A stretch of 64,000 bases of DNA from Geothrix fuzhouensis (lineage in GTDB: Bacteria; Acidobacteriota; Holophagae; Holophagales; Holophagaceae). The DNA lies in contig NZ_JANHMQ010000002.1 in NCBI RefSeq assembly GCF_024609325.1, forward strand, positions 248,001-312,000, read 5' to 3'. This document shows, one piece after another, positions 34,404 through 43,450 of this stretch. The notes beneath the pieces were generated by a model. That model had not been told where the DNA came from. It was given only the letters and a program-made list of their open reading frames with translations, and did not search any database. Position 1 is the stretch's first letter. Every line of letters starts with the position of its first letter. The position numbers and the translations under genes were made by a program.

Positions 34404-34420
34404 CGTTCCAGGGAGTCTCC

Positions 34421-35236
34421 ATGAGCCGCCATCCCCAGCTCGCCATTCTCGGTTTCGGCACCATGGGCCAGGCCATCAGCGCCGGCCTGGTGGAGGCTTC
34501 GGGCTATCCCGCGGGCCGGATCCATGCCGCCACCCCGCACCCCGCCTCCTCCAGCGCGCGGGCCAAGACCCTCGGCATCGCGCTCTCGAACGATGCCAAT
34601 AGCGCAGTGCGGGGAGCGGAGGTGGTGCTGCTCTGCGTGAAGCCCAAGGAGCTGAAGGGCCTGCTGGCGGGCCTGTCCGCATCGGGGGCCCTGGACCACC
34701 ATCCCCTGGTGGTCTCCATCGCCGCGGGCACGACCCTGGCGTTCCTGGCGGCCCACACGCCGGCGGGCACGCCCCTGGTGCGGGCCATGCCCAACACGCC
34801 CTGCTCCATCCGCCGGGGCATGACGGTGCTGGCGGCGGGGCAGGGGGTCACCGAGGCCCAGTTGGCCCAGGCCCGGACCCTCTTCGAGCCCCTGGGCCGG
34901 GTCATGGACCTGGACGAGCGGCACATGGACGCCGTTACGGGCCTCAGCGCCAGCGGTCCCGCCTTCATGTTCGTGATCCTCGAAGCCTTGGCCGAAGGGG
35001 GCGTCCAGTGCGGCCTGCCTCGGGCCGTGGCTCTGGAACTGGCGGCCCAGATGACCCTGGGGGCCGCGTCCATGGTGCTGGAGACCGGCCGGCACCCCGC
35101 CGCCCTCAAGGACGAGGTGACGACCCCGGCGGGCTGCACCATCGCCGGCCTGCTGGCCCTGGAGGACGGCCGCATCCGCTCCGTGGTCGCCCGCGGCATC
35201 GAGCGGGCCACCCAGGTGGCGGCAGGGTTGGGGTGA
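34421..35236 (+). CDS. proC: Pyrroline-5-carboxylate reductase
   Basis: This 271-residue protein has a Rossmann fold at the N terminus (I-L-G-F-G-T-M-G-Q-A-I) for NADPH. R-A-M-P-N-T-P follows near 125, and the C-terminal dimerisation helix carries the ProC signature D-E-V-T-T-P-A-G-C-T-I-A-G-L near 226. It reduces pyrroline-5-carboxylate to proline. GGGAG lies about seven bases upstream of the ATG. The leader terminator suggests regulation by proline or tRNA charging. It is followed 59 bases later by glnS. Confidence 0.95.
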   Translation: MSRHPQLAILGFGTMGQAISAGLVEASGYPAGRIHAATPHPASSSARAKTLGIALSNDANSAVRGAEVVLLCVKPKELKGLLAGLSASGALDHHPLVVSIAAGTTLAFLAAHTPAGTPLVRAMPNTPCSIRRGMTVLAAGQGVTEAQLAQARTLFEPLGRVMDLDERHMDAVTGLSASGPAFMFVILEALAEGGVQCGLPRAVALELAAQMTLGAASMVLETGRHPAALKDEVTTPAGCTIAGLLALEDGRIRSVVARGIERATQVAAGLG

Positions 35237-35295
35237 CCATTACCGGGGAGGGCTTGCCAGCGGGTATCTTTGAGGTTTGCATCCTGTGAGCCCCG

Positions 35296-37017
35296 ATGTC
35301 CGCTGACCTGCACAATTCCGAATCCAGGCCCGAACCCAAGAGCCTCCACTTCATCGAGGAGATCGTGGAGGCGGATCGTGCCTCGGGCAAGCACGGGGGC
35401 CGTGTGCTCACGCGCTTTCCGCCGGAACCCAACGGCTACTTGCACATCGGCCATGCCAAGAGCATCTGCCTGAACTTCGGCCTGGCGAAGGCCTACGGCG
35501 GTGCCACCAACCTGCGCTTCGACGACACCAATCCCGTCAAAGAAGATGTGGAATACGTGGATTCCATCCGCGAGGACGTCAAGTGGCTGGGCTTCCAGTG
35601 GAAGGGCGAGCACTACGCTTCCGACTACTTCCCCTTCCTTTACGACTATGCGGAATACCTGATCCAGCAGGGCAAGGCCTACGTCTGCGACCTCACCGAG
35701 GCGGAGATTCGCGAGTACCGCGGCAACTTCCATACGCCGGGCCGGCCCAGTCCCTTTCGTGATCGCAGTCCCGACGAGAACCTGGACCTCTTCCGCCGCA
35801 TGAAGGCCGGCGAGTTCCCGGACGGCTCAATGGTGCTGCGCGCGAAGATCGACATGGCGAGCGGCAACATGAACCTGCGCGATCCGCTCATGTACCGCAT
35901 CCGCCGGGCCCACCACCACCGCACGGGCGACGCTTGGTGCATCTACCCCATGTATGACTACGCCCACGGCGTGTCAGATGCCATCGAGACCATTACCCAT
36001 TCCATCTGCACCCTGGAGTTCGAGGATCACCGGCCGCTCTACGAGTGGTTCCTGGAGCAGGATGTCGACGGGAAGTTCTTCCAGCGCCCCCTGCCGCGCC
36101 AGATCGAGTTCGCCCGCCTGAACCTCACCTACACGGTGATGAGCAAACGCCGCCTTCTCCAGCTGGTGCAGGACGGCGTCGTGCGCGGCTGGGACGATCC
36201 CCGCATGCCCACCATCTGCGGGCTGCGGCGTCGGGGCTACACGCCCGAGGCCGTGCGGGCCTTCGCCGAGCGCGTGGGCGTGGCCAAGCGGGACATGGTG
36301 GCCGACGTGGGCCTGCTGGAGTTCTGCATCCGCGAGGATCTGGAGAAGCGGGCCCCCCGCCGCATGGGTGTGCTGCGCCCCCTCAAGGTGGTCATCACCA
36401 ACATGACGGAGGCCGAGGCCTTCGAGGTGGAGGTGGCGAACCACCCGGATGACCCGGCCATGGGCACCCGCAAGCTGCCCTTCACCCGGGAGCTGTTCAT
36501 CGATCAGGACGACTTCCGCGAAGAGGCTCCCAAGAAGTGGTTCCGCCTGGCCCCGGGGGCCGAGGTGCGCTTGCGGGGGGCCTGCCTGGTCACCTGCAAG
36601 GATGTGGTCAGGGACGCCGCAGGGGATGTGGTGGAGCTGCGCTGCGAGTGGGATCCCGCCAGCAAGGGCGGCAATGTGCCGGACGGCCGCAAGGTGAAGG
36701 GCACCCTCCACTGGGTGAGCGCCGCCCATGCCGTGAAGGCTGAAGTGCGACTCTATGAGCCCCTCTTCACCCAGCAGGACCCCATGGACGTGCCCGCGGG
36801 CCAGGATTGGAAAACCCTCCTGAACCCTGGAAGCCTTGAGGTCCTGGCCGAGGCCCGGCTGGAGCCCAGTCTGGTGGAGGCGCTTCCCGGCGAGCGCTTC
36901 CAGTTCGAACGGACCGGCTACTTCGCCGTGGATCCTGACAGCCAGCCCGGCCGACCCGTGTTCAACCGGACGGTGGGGTTGAAGGACAGCTGGTCGAAGA
37001 TTGAGGCCAAGCAGTGA
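35296..37017 (+). CDS. glnS: Glutamine--tRNA ligase
   Basis: This 573-residue class I synthetase has [16 protein letters not shown] (HIGH motif) and the F-D-D-T-N-P-V-K-E motif. T-V-M-S-K-R-R (KMSKS equivalent) lies near 285, followed by the C-terminal beta-barrel anticodon-binding domain. It charges tRNA-Gln directly. GlnRS in a bacterium outside proteobacteria usually indicates an old horizontal origin from eukaryotes; the sequence alone cannot test this. The last codons and stop are duplicated about 99 bases downstream. Confidence 0.95.
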   Translation: MSADLHNSESRPEPKSLHFIEEIVEADRASGKHGGRVLTRFPPEPNGYLHIGHAKSICLNFGLAKAYGGATNLRFDDTNPVKEDVEYVDSIREDVKWLGFQWKGEHYASDYFPFLYDYAEYLIQQGKAYVCDLTEAEIREYRGNFHTPGRPSPFRDRSPDENLDLFRRMKAGEFPDGSMVLRAKIDMASGNMNLRDPLMYRIRRAHHHRTGDAWCIYPMYDYAHGVSDAIETITHSICTLEFEDHRPLYEWFLEQDVDGKFFQRPLPRQIEFARLNLTYTVMSKRRLLQLVQDGVVRGWDDPRMPTICGLRRRGYTPEAVRAFAERVGVAKRDMVADVGLLEFCIREDLEKRAPRRMGVLRPLKVVITNMTEAEAFEVEVANHPDDPAMGTRKLPFTRELFIDQDDFREEAPKKWFRLAPGAEVRLRGACLVTCKDVVRDAAGDVVELRCEWDPASKGGNVPDGRKVKGTLHWVSAAHAVKAEVRLYEPLFTQQDPMDVPAGQDWKTLLNPGSLEVLAEARLEPSLVEALPGERFQFERTGYFAVDPDSQPGRPVFNRTVGLKDSWSKIEAKQ

Positions 37018-37110
37018 GGTGATTCCCTCCGCACCGGGTCCCGGCTCCGCAGAACCCCCGGGGTTCAGCCCCGTCACCCGGTGGGCGGGAGGTCGAAGAT
37101 TGAGGCCAAG
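36992..37110. repeat. Direct repeat of the glnS 3' end around a palindrome
   Basis: GGTCGAAGATTGAGGCCAAG occurs at 36992-37011, the glnS tail, and again at 37091-37110. Each copy is followed by a stop codon in TGAGG. Between the copies lies a nested inverted repeat: CACCGGGT (37032-37039) with ACCCGGTG (37076-37083), GGCT (37043-37046) with AGCC (37067-37070), and GAACC (37052-37056) with GGTTC (37062-37066). Confidence 0.75.
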
Positions 37111-37337
37111 GGCTGAGGAATCGCGGGCCGCGCCTACGATTCCTCTAGAGCGCGGCTTCGCTGCACCAAAAGCCTTGGCTTTTTACGTGAGGCCAAAGCG
37201 ACAGCTTCGGCCCCAGGCTGTGACCCAGGTCGCATCGCCGCCCTCAGGGTTCTTTCCCTCCGTGTCGGGAACGCCGCCGCTCTGATAGGCTCGATGGGTT
37301 GGGCCTCCCCGCGGGCGGCCCTGCCGGGAAGCCGCCC
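37018..37337. other. Gap between glnS and nuoH
   Basis: This 320-base gap carries the duplicated glnS tail and its palindrome, then a double hairpin at 37168-37212. I find no convincing gene. A promoter for the nuo operon is expected in the last 130 bases but I see no clear sigma-70 boxes. Confidence 0.5.
37168..37212 (+). terminator. Double hairpin, probable glnS terminator
   Basis: First hairpin: AAAAGCC (37168-37174) with GGCTTTT (37177-37183), followed by T. Second hairpin: GGCC-A-AAGC (37191-37199) with GCTT-C-GGCC (37204-37212), again with a single A.C mismatch. The layout matches the pair after mglA. Confidence 0.6.
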
Positions 37338-38399
37338 ATGGACAAGCTCGCAAGCCTGCTACATACCACGCCTGCCATCGCTTGGATGGTGGCGAAGCTC
37401 GTCATCGTCTTCGGTGGCGTGTTTTCGCTGGCGGCCCTCTGGACCTGGGTGGAGCGTCGCGGCTCGGCCATGATCCAGGACCGCATCGGCCCCAATCGCG
37501 CCGCGCTCTTCGGCAAGATCAAGATCATCGGCCTGGCCCAACCGTTGGCGGATGGCATCAAGTTCTTCTTCAAGGAGGACCTGGTCCCCCACGACGCCAA
37601 CAAGGCGCTCTTCTGGCTGGCGCCCTTCCTGGCCCTCGTGCCGGCCCTGATGGGCTTCGCCGTGATCCCCTTCGGCCGCAGCTTCATGAGCGGTGGCCAG
37701 GAATACCACATGGCGCTGCTGGATCCCGGCAACGGCATGGGGCTGCTCTACCCCCTGGCCATCGGCGGCATGGCGGTCTACGGCGTGCTGGTGGCCGCCT
37801 GGTCCAGCAACAACAAGTGGTCGATCCTCGGCGGCATGCGTGCCTCGGCGGCCATGGTGAGCTACGAGATCGGCATGAGCCTGGCCGTGGTCACCATCTT
37901 CATGACCGCCGGTGGGTACGATCCCTCGGAGGTCATCAACGCCCAGGGCCATCTTCCCTGGGCCTGGAACGTCGTTCGCCAGCCCCTCGGCTTCATCGTG
38001 TTCTTCACCTGCATGTTCGCCGAGACGAACCGGCTGCCCTTCGACTTCGCCGAGGGTGAGAGCGAGATCGTGGCGGGCTTCAACACCGAGTACGGCAGCA
38101 TGAAGTTCAGCCTGCTGGCTCTGGCCGAGTACTGCCACTTGATGACGGCTTCCGCCCTCATGGCCACGCTCTACTTCGGTGGGTGGCAGGTACCTTTCGT
38201 GCAGAACCCCGCGGTGATGCTCTCGGTGCTGAGTTTCCTGGTGAAGATGCTGTTCTTCGCCTGGGTCTTCGTCTGGATCCGCTGGACCCTGCCACGCTTC
38301 CGCTACGACCAGCTCATGCATCTCGGGTGGAAGGTGATGCTGCCGCTCTCCATGGCCAACCTGGTCTTCCACGCCTGGCGCATGAGCCAGGGACACTGA
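37338..38399 (+). CDS. nuoH: NADH-quinone oxidoreductase subunit H
   Basis: This 353-residue membrane protein has about eight to nine transmembrane segments. Family motifs are E-R-R-G-S-A-M-I-Q-D-R-I-G-P-N-R near 35-50, Q-P-L-A-D-G-I-K-F-F-F-K-E-D, and the acidic loop E-T-N-R-L-P-F-D-F-A-E-G-E-S-E near 235. NuoH forms the quinone-binding chamber where the peripheral and membrane arms meet. The ATG at 37338 has GGGAAG seven bases upstream. It is the first gene of a seven-gene nuo cluster. Confidence 0.95.
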   Translation: MDKLASLLHTTPAIAWMVAKLVIVFGGVFSLAALWTWVERRGSAMIQDRIGPNRAALFGKIKIIGLAQPLADGIKFFFKEDLVPHDANKALFWLAPFLALVPALMGFAVIPFGRSFMSGGQEYHMALLDPGNGMGLLYPLAIGGMAVYGVLVAAWSSNNKWSILGGMRASAAMVSYEIGMSLAVVTIFMTAGGYDPSEVINAQGHLPWAWNVVRQPLGFIVFFTCMFAETNRLPFDFAEGESEIVAGFNTEYGSMKFSLLALAEYCHLMTASALMATLYFGGWQVPFVQNPAVMLSVLSFLVKMLFFAWVFVWIRWTLPRFRYDQLMHLGWKVMLPLSMANLVFHAWRMSQGH

Positions 38400-38409
38400 G
38401 GAGTTCGCA

Positions 38410-38973
38410 ATGGGTGTCCTGGTCAAGAAGGTCGAGCTGAGCTGGCTGGATCGCACCTATGTGTGGCCGGTGATGAAGGGCATGGGCATCACGTTCCAGC
38501 ACTTCCTCAAGCAGCTCTTCACGCCCACCGCCAAGCGCTTCACGATCCAGTATCCGGACATGAAAAAGGAGATGCCCTCCGGTTATCGCGGGCTCCATGA
38601 GCTGAAACGGTTCGAGGATGGCGCCATCAAGTGCGTGGCCTGCTTCATGTGCCAGGAGGCCTGCCCGGCCCGCTGCATCAGCATCGAGGCGGAGGAATTC
38701 AGCGATCTCAACATCACCCAGGGCTTCGAAGAGAAGCGGCCGGCCAAGTTCAGCATCGACATGCTCCGCTGCATCTACTGCGGCATGTGCGAGGAAGCCT
38801 GCCCCAAGGATGCCATCTGGCTCCGCAAGGACTATGAAGTGGCGGCCTACGACCGGCTGTCCATGCAGTTCGGCAAGTGGGATCTGATGAACACCTACAC
38901 CGAGGCCGATGGCAAGGAAAGCATCTCCCAGGATCCCACCCCCTCCGTGCCGCGCCGCACGATCGCGTTGTAA
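38410..38973 (+). CDS. nuoI: NADH-quinone oxidoreductase subunit I
   Basis: This 187-residue ferredoxin-like subunit has two 4Fe-4S motifs: C-V-A-C-F-M-C-Q-E-A-C-P (about 77-88) and C-I-Y-C-G-M-C-E-E-A-C-P (about 121-132). They hold clusters N6a and N6b on the electron path to quinone. The N-terminal amphipathic segment docks on NuoH. It lies 10 bases after nuoH and 10 before nuoJ. Confidence 0.95.
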   Translation: MGVLVKKVELSWLDRTYVWPVMKGMGITFQHFLKQLFTPTAKRFTIQYPDMKKEMPSGYRGLHELKRFEDGAIKCVACFMCQEACPARCISIEAEEFSDLNITQGFEEKRPAKFSIDMLRCIYCGMCEEACPKDAIWLRKDYEVAAYDRLSMQFGKWDLMNTYTEADGKESISQDPTPSVPRRTIAL

Positions 38974-38983
38974 GGGAGCGGCC

Positions 38984-39478
38984 ATGTTCATCACCTTTGC
39001 CCTCATCACCCTCCTGGGCGCCCTGGGAATGTTGCTGCAGAAGAACGTCGTCGTGGCAGGCCTCTGCATGGTGGCCGCCTTCTTCGGCGTGGCGGGTCTC
39101 TTCGTGTTGCTCGCCAACCCGGTCGCCGCGGCGCTCCAGATCATCGTCTACACCGGCGCGATCATGGTGCTCGTCCTCTTCGTGATCATGATGCTGAACA
39201 GCCACGAAGAGGAGAAGGCCCAGGTTTCTCATCCCGTCCAGCGGTGGCTATCCGTGACTCTGATCGCAGCCCTGGCGTTCGGTGCCGTGAAGCTGGTGCT
39301 GGGTTCCAAGGGCCTGACGGCCCTGGCGGTCACGGGGGCTGAGATGCCCCAGGCCATGACCCTGCAGAAGATTGGCACCACCCTTTTCGCGGATCATCTG
39401 CTGGGCTTCGAGGTGGCGGGCCTGGTGCTGCTGGCCGCGATGATCGGTGCCGTGGCCCTGACGAAGAGGAATCTGTGA
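38984..39478 (+). CDS. nuoJ: NADH-quinone oxidoreductase subunit J
   Basis: This 164-residue membrane protein has five hydrophobic segments. The third carries I-V-Y-T-G-A-I-M-V-L-V-L-F-V-I-M-M-L, the conserved NuoJ helix with the pi-bulge that changes during turnover. The ATG at 38984 has AAGGGAG upstream. The last codons (K-R-N-L-stop) are duplicated about 104 bases further on, before nuoK. Confidence 0.9.
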   Translation: MFITFALITLLGALGMLLQKNVVVAGLCMVAAFFGVAGLFVLLANPVAAALQIIVYTGAIMVLVLFVIMMLNSHEEEKAQVSHPVQRWLSVTLIAALAFGAVKLVLGSKGLTALAVTGAEMPQAMTLQKIGTTLFADHLLGFEVAGLVLLAAMIGAVALTKRNL

Positions 39479-39582
39479 TGCGCTCACCACTGATGCCCCA
39501 CTTCAGATCTGGCGAGCGGACCGCTGATGTGTCGAGCGTCTCGCGTATCGGCAGAGCCGATACCGAGAAGAGGAACCTGTGA
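39464..39582. repeat. Direct repeat of the nuoJ 3' end around a hairpin element
   Basis: The 16-base block GAAGAGGAATCTGTGA at 39463-39478 recurs with one change at 39567-39582. The 88 bases between the copies end with the hairpin repeat at 39538-39570. This 114-base gap is unusual in an otherwise tightly packed nuo cluster. Confidence 0.65.
39538..39570. repeat. Hairpin repeat, copy 2
   Basis: GTCTCGCG, then the stem TATCGGC-AGA-GCCGATA (39546-39562), then CCGAGAAG. It matches copy 1 at 27162-27194, with compensatory G-C to C-G exchanges in the stem. Confidence 0.6.
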
Positions 39583-39592
39583 GGAGCCCACG

Positions 39593-39922
39593 ATGACCGG
39601 CATGGATGCGATCCTCCACGGCGGCCTCCAGGGATACCTGGTGGTGGCCCTCCTGCTCTTCGGCCTGGGCTTGGCCACGGTGCTCCTGCGCCGCACCCTC
39701 CTGCTGCAGTTCATGGGCGTGGAGCTGATGCTCAACGCCGCCAACGTGGCCCTGCTGGCCTTCGCCCGGTTCCACGGGGGCGATGCCCAGGCCATGGTGT
39801 TCTACCTCTTCATCATCGCCGTGGCCGCCTGCGAGGCAGCCATCGGCTTGGCGCTGGTCATCGGCCTCTACCGTCACCGGGATACCACCGACTCGGACCG
39901 GGCCACCAGCCTGAAGCAGTGA
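39593..39922 (+). CDS. nuoK: NADH-quinone oxidoreductase subunit K
   Basis: This 109-residue protein has three transmembrane helices. It contains the two membrane glutamates conserved in the proton path: one in F-M-G-V-E-L-M-L-N-A-A-N-V, the other in V-A-A-C-E-A-A-I-G-L-A. The ATG at 39593 has GAGGAG seven bases upstream. Seven bases separate it from nuoL. Confidence 0.95.
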   Translation: MTGMDAILHGGLQGYLVVALLLFGLGLATVLLRRTLLLQFMGVELMLNAANVALLAFARFHGGDAQAMVFYLFIIAVAACEAAIGLALVIGLYRHRDTTDSDRATSLKQ

Positions 39923-39929
39923 GGATGCG

Positions 39930-41834
39930 ATGAACAAGTACTACTGGCTCATTCCGATCCTCCCCCTGCTGGGCGCGGCCTTCAACGGTCTCCTGGGCAA
40001 GCGCCTGGGCAAGGGCGTCGTCACCGTCGCAGGCGTGGGCGTGGTCTTTATTTCGCTGCTGCTGGCCACCTCGGCTTTCCTCGCCATGAAGGCCTTGCCG
40101 GACCACCGCCTGGTGCTGAACTACGGCGAATGGATGGTGACCGGGTCCATGGCCGTCCCCTTCGGCCTGGTGATCGATCCCCTCAGTGGCACCATGATGC
40201 TGGTGGTCACCGGCATCGGCTTTCTCATCCACCTGTATTCCGTGGGCTACATGCATGCGGAAGAGGGCTACGCCCGGTTCTTCAGCTACATGAACCTGTT
40301 CGTGTTCTTCATGCTGACCCTGGTGCTGGGCTCAAGCCTGCCGCTGATGTTCGTGGGCTGGGAGGGCGTGGGCCTTTGTTCCTACCTGCTCATCGGCTAC
40401 TACTTCGAGACGGACTTTGCGCCCCAGGCGGGCCTCAAGGCCTTCCTTTTCAACCGCGTGGGCGACCTGGGCGTGTCCATCGGCATGCTGGTGCTCTTCG
40501 CCAGCTTCGGCACCCTGACGATCTCCGACATCCTCATCCAGGCCGGCCATCTGGCTCCCGAGGCGAGCTTCGGCATCCTCACCTTCGCCACCTTGATGCT
40601 TTTTGTGGGCGCCACGGGCAAGAGCGCCCAGCTGCCCCTCTACCTCTGGCTGCCGGACGCCATGGCGGGCCCGACCCCGGTCAGCGCCCTGATCCACGCG
40701 GCCACCATGGTGACGAGCGGCATCTACATGATCTGCCGCCTGGCGCCGGTCTACACCCTGACGCCCACCACCCTGACCGTGGTGGCCTGGGTAGGCGCGG
40801 CCACGGCCCTCTTCGCCGCCACCATCGGCCTCTTCCAGCGCGACATCAAGAAGGTGCTGGCCTATTCCACCGTCTCCCAGCTGGGCTACATGTTCCTGGG
40901 GCTCGGCGCGGCGGGTTTCTCGGCAGGCTTCTTCCACGTTTTCACCCACGCCTGGTTCAAGGCCCTCCTCTTCCTCGGTGCGGGTAGCGCGATCACGGCC
41001 ATGCACCACGAGCAGGACCTCTTCAAGATGGGCGGCCTGAAGAACAAGACGAAGATCACCTTCATCACCATGGTGGCCGGCACCATCGCCATCATGGGCT
41101 TCCCCGGCACCTCCGGCTTCTTCAGCAAGGACGAGATCCTCTATCTGGCTTTCCTGAAGTCCCCGGCCCTGTGGGTGGTCGGCGTGATCGCTGCCTGCTG
41201 CACGAGTTTCTACATGTGGCGCCTCATGGCCCTGGCCTTCTGGGGCGAACCCCGCGACAAGCATGCCTACGAGCACGCGCACGAGAGTCCGCTGTCGATG
41301 ACGGTGCCGCTGATGGTGCTGGCGGTGGGCTCGCTGCTCTGGGGCTTCTGGGGCGTGCCCGAAGCCTTCGGCGGCCACTTCAACATCGGCGAATGGCTGA
41401 AGCCGGCTCTGACCTACGGGCAGACCCATGCCGCCCACGGCCACCACGAGGGCCCGGCGGTCCTGCTGGCGGTCGTCTCCACCACCTTGGGCCTGGCGTT
41501 CGGCCTCCTGGGTTGGCTCAAGTACAAGACCGGGCCCGCCTGGGAGCTCGCCTTCGCGGAGAAGCACCCCTTCCTCCACGACCTGCTGGTGAACAAGTAC
41601 TACGTGGATGAAGGTGTGGAGCTCTACCTGCTCCGGCCCATCCGCTGGTTCGGCAACCTCCTGTGGAAGCTGTTCGACGTCATCATCATCGACGGCCTGG
41701 GTGTGAATCTGCCGGGCGCGCTGGCCCGGGTCTTCGGGGACTTCACCGCCTTGTTCCAGACAGGCCGGGTGCGCAATTACGCGCTCAGCATGGCGCTGGG
41801 GGCCGCGATCCTCCTCTATGTCTTCCTGAAGTAG
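39930..41834 (+). CDS. nuoL: NADH-quinone oxidoreductase subunit L
   Basis: This 634-residue antiporter-like subunit has about 14-16 transmembrane segments. Key motifs are F-V-G-W-E-G-V-G-L-C-S-Y-L-L-I-G (lateral glutamate), L-P-D-A-M-A-G-P-T-P-V-S-A-L-I-H-A-A and D-I-K-K-V-L-A-Y-S-T-V-S-Q-L-G-Y (central lysine). It pumps protons and ends with the long amphipathic connecting helix. Spacing to the neighbours is seven bases before and eight after. Confidence 0.95.
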   Translation: MNKYYWLIPILPLLGAAFNGLLGKRLGKGVVTVAGVGVVFISLLLATSAFLAMKALPDHRLVLNYGEWMVTGSMAVPFGLVIDPLSGTMMLVVTGIGFLIHLYSVGYMHAEEGYARFFSYMNLFVFFMLTLVLGSSLPLMFVGWEGVGLCSYLLIGYYFETDFAPQAGLKAFLFNRVGDLGVSIGMLVLFASFGTLTISDILIQAGHLAPEASFGILTFATLMLFVGATGKSAQLPLYLWLPDAMAGPTPVSALIHAATMVTSGIYMICRLAPVYTLTPTTLTVVAWVGAATALFAATIGLFQRDIKKVLAYSTVSQLGYMFLGLGAAGFSAGFFHVFTHAWFKALLFLGAGSAITAMHHEQDLFKMGGLKNKTKITFITMVAGTIAIMGFPGTSGFFSKDEILYLAFLKSPALWVVGVIAACCTSFYMWRLMALAFWGEPRDKHAYEHAHESPLSMTVPLMVLAVGSLLWGFWGVPEAFGGHFNIGEWLKPALTYGQTHAAHGHHEGPAVLLAVVSTTLGLAFGLLGWLKYKTGPAWELAFAEKHPFLHDLLVNKYYVDEGVELYLLRPIRWFGNLLWKLFDVIIIDGLGVNLPGALARVFGDFTALFQTGRVRNYALSMALGAAILLYVFLK

Positions 41835-41842
41835 GTGGGGCG

Positions 41843-43450
41843 ATGACCTGGCTGAACCTCCATCCCCTCACGTTCCTGGTCTTCGCGCCGACCCTGCTGG
41901 GGTTCGTGCTGATGGCCCTGCCGCACAAGGTTGGCAAGCTCTCGCGGCTGCTGGGCTTCCTGGGTGCCCTGGCCATCTTCATCCTGAGCCTGGCCTGGCT
42001 GCTGGGCCACACCCCGGCTGCGGGCGGCACGATCCTGGCCGAGCGCGCCCCCTGGTTCACCTTGGTGGGCCTGCCCGTGGACTATGCCTTGGCGGTGGAC
42101 GGCCTGAACCTCTGGCTGGTGCTCCTCACCACCTTCCTGGTGCCCCTCACCATGCTGGGCACGTGGAACAGCCTCAAAGACCGCCTCGGCACCTTCGCGG
42201 CCCTGTTCCTCCTGCTGGAGACGGGCATGCTCGGCGCTCTGGTGGCCCAGGACCTGTTCGTGTTCTACCTCTTCTGGGAGGCCATGCTGATCCCGATGTA
42301 TTTCATGATCGGGATCTGGGGTGGCGACGAGCGCCGGTATGCAGCCAACAAGTTCTTCCTCTACACCCTGAGCGGTTCGCTGCTCTGGCTGGTGGCCCTG
42401 CTCTACCTGGCGAACAAGGCCGGGGGCTTCAACCCAGCCCTCATGGCCCAGGCCGCTTCCGCACTGTCCTTCGGCGTCCAGAGCTGGTTGTTCATCGCCT
42501 TCGCCGTGGCCTTCGCCATCAAGGTGCCGCTGTTCCCCCTGCACACCTGGCTGCCGGACGCCCACGTGCAGGCGCCCACAGCCGGTTCCGTCATCCTCGC
42601 CGGCGTGCTACTGAAGCTGGGTGGATACGGCTTCATCCGCTTCGCCATCCCCATGTTCCCCCAGGCGGCGATGCACTACGCCAAGCCCATCGCCCTGCTG
42701 AGCGTCATCGCCATCGTCTACGGAGCCCTGGTGGCCATGGTCCAGCGCGACATCAAGAAGCTGGTCGCCTACTCCTCCGTGAGCCACATGGGTTTCGTGA
42801 TGCTGGGGCTCGCCTCCATGACCGTCATCGGCACCCAGGGCGCCATGCTCCAGATGCTCAACCACGGCATCAGCACCGGGGCGCTCTTCCTCCTGGTGGG
42901 CATGCTCTATGACCGGGCCCACACGCGCATGATCGCGGACTTCGGCGGCGTGGCCGTGAAGATGCCCATCTTCACCACGTTCTTCATGATCGTCACGCTC
43001 AGCTCCATCGGTCTGCCCCTCACCAACGGGTTCGTGGGCGAATTCTGGATCCTCAACGGCACGTTCCTCTCCGGCTTCGGCTGGGGCCGCCTCTACGCCT
43101 GCCTGGCCACGTCAGGCGTGCTGCTGGGCGCGGTCTACATGCTGTGGATGTTCATGCGGGTCTTCTGGGGCCCCGAGAACAAGGATGAGGACAGCGGCAC
43201 CCACCACCTGCACACTGACCTGAATGCCCGCGAGATCGCGGTGATGCTGCCCATCGTGGTGCTCATCGTCTGGATGGGCGTCCATCCGAAAACCTTCGTG
43301 GCTGCCAGCGAGGCTCCCGTGACCGCCCTGCTCCAGGAGATCAAGGCCCCGGCGCCCCGGGTCTTCGTCTTGAAGCCGGCTGTCCCTGAGGCCCCTGAGG
43401 GCTCCGAGACCCACGCTCCCGACGCCCCCACTGCCCATGAGGTGCACTGA
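41843..43450 (+). CDS. nuoM: NADH-quinone oxidoreductase subunit M
   Basis: This 535-residue antiporter-like proton-pumping subunit has F-Y-L-F-W-E-A-M-L-I-P-M-Y (conserved glutamate), L-H-T-W-L-P-D-A-H-V-Q-A-P and D-I-K-K-L-V-A-Y-S-S-V-S-H-M-G (conserved lysine). The Pro/Glu/Ala-rich C-terminal tail of about 45 residues is longer than usual and ends H-E-V-H. The ATG at 41843 follows AGGTGGGG; upstream in-frame codons lie inside nuoL. It overlaps nuoN by one base. Confidence 0.95.
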   Translation: MTWLNLHPLTFLVFAPTLLGFVLMALPHKVGKLSRLLGFLGALAIFILSLAWLLGHTPAAGGTILAERAPWFTLVGLPVDYALAVDGLNLWLVLLTTFLVPLTMLGTWNSLKDRLGTFAALFLLLETGMLGALVAQDLFVFYLFWEAMLIPMYFMIGIWGGDERRYAANKFFLYTLSGSLLWLVALLYLANKAGGFNPALMAQAASALSFGVQSWLFIAFAVAFAIKVPLFPLHTWLPDAHVQAPTAGSVILAGVLLKLGGYGFIRFAIPMFPQAAMHYAKPIALLSVIAIVYGALVAMVQRDIKKLVAYSSVSHMGFVMLGLASMTVIGTQGAMLQMLNHGISTGALFLLVGMLYDRAHTRMIADFGGVAVKMPIFTTFFMIVTLSSIGLPLTNGFVGEFWILNGTFLSGFGWGRLYACLATSGVLLGAVYMLWMFMRVFWGPENKDEDSGTHHLHTDLNAREIAVMLPIVVLIVWMGVHPKTFVAASEAPVTALLQEIKAPAPRVFVLKPAVPEAPEGSETHAPDAPTAHEVH

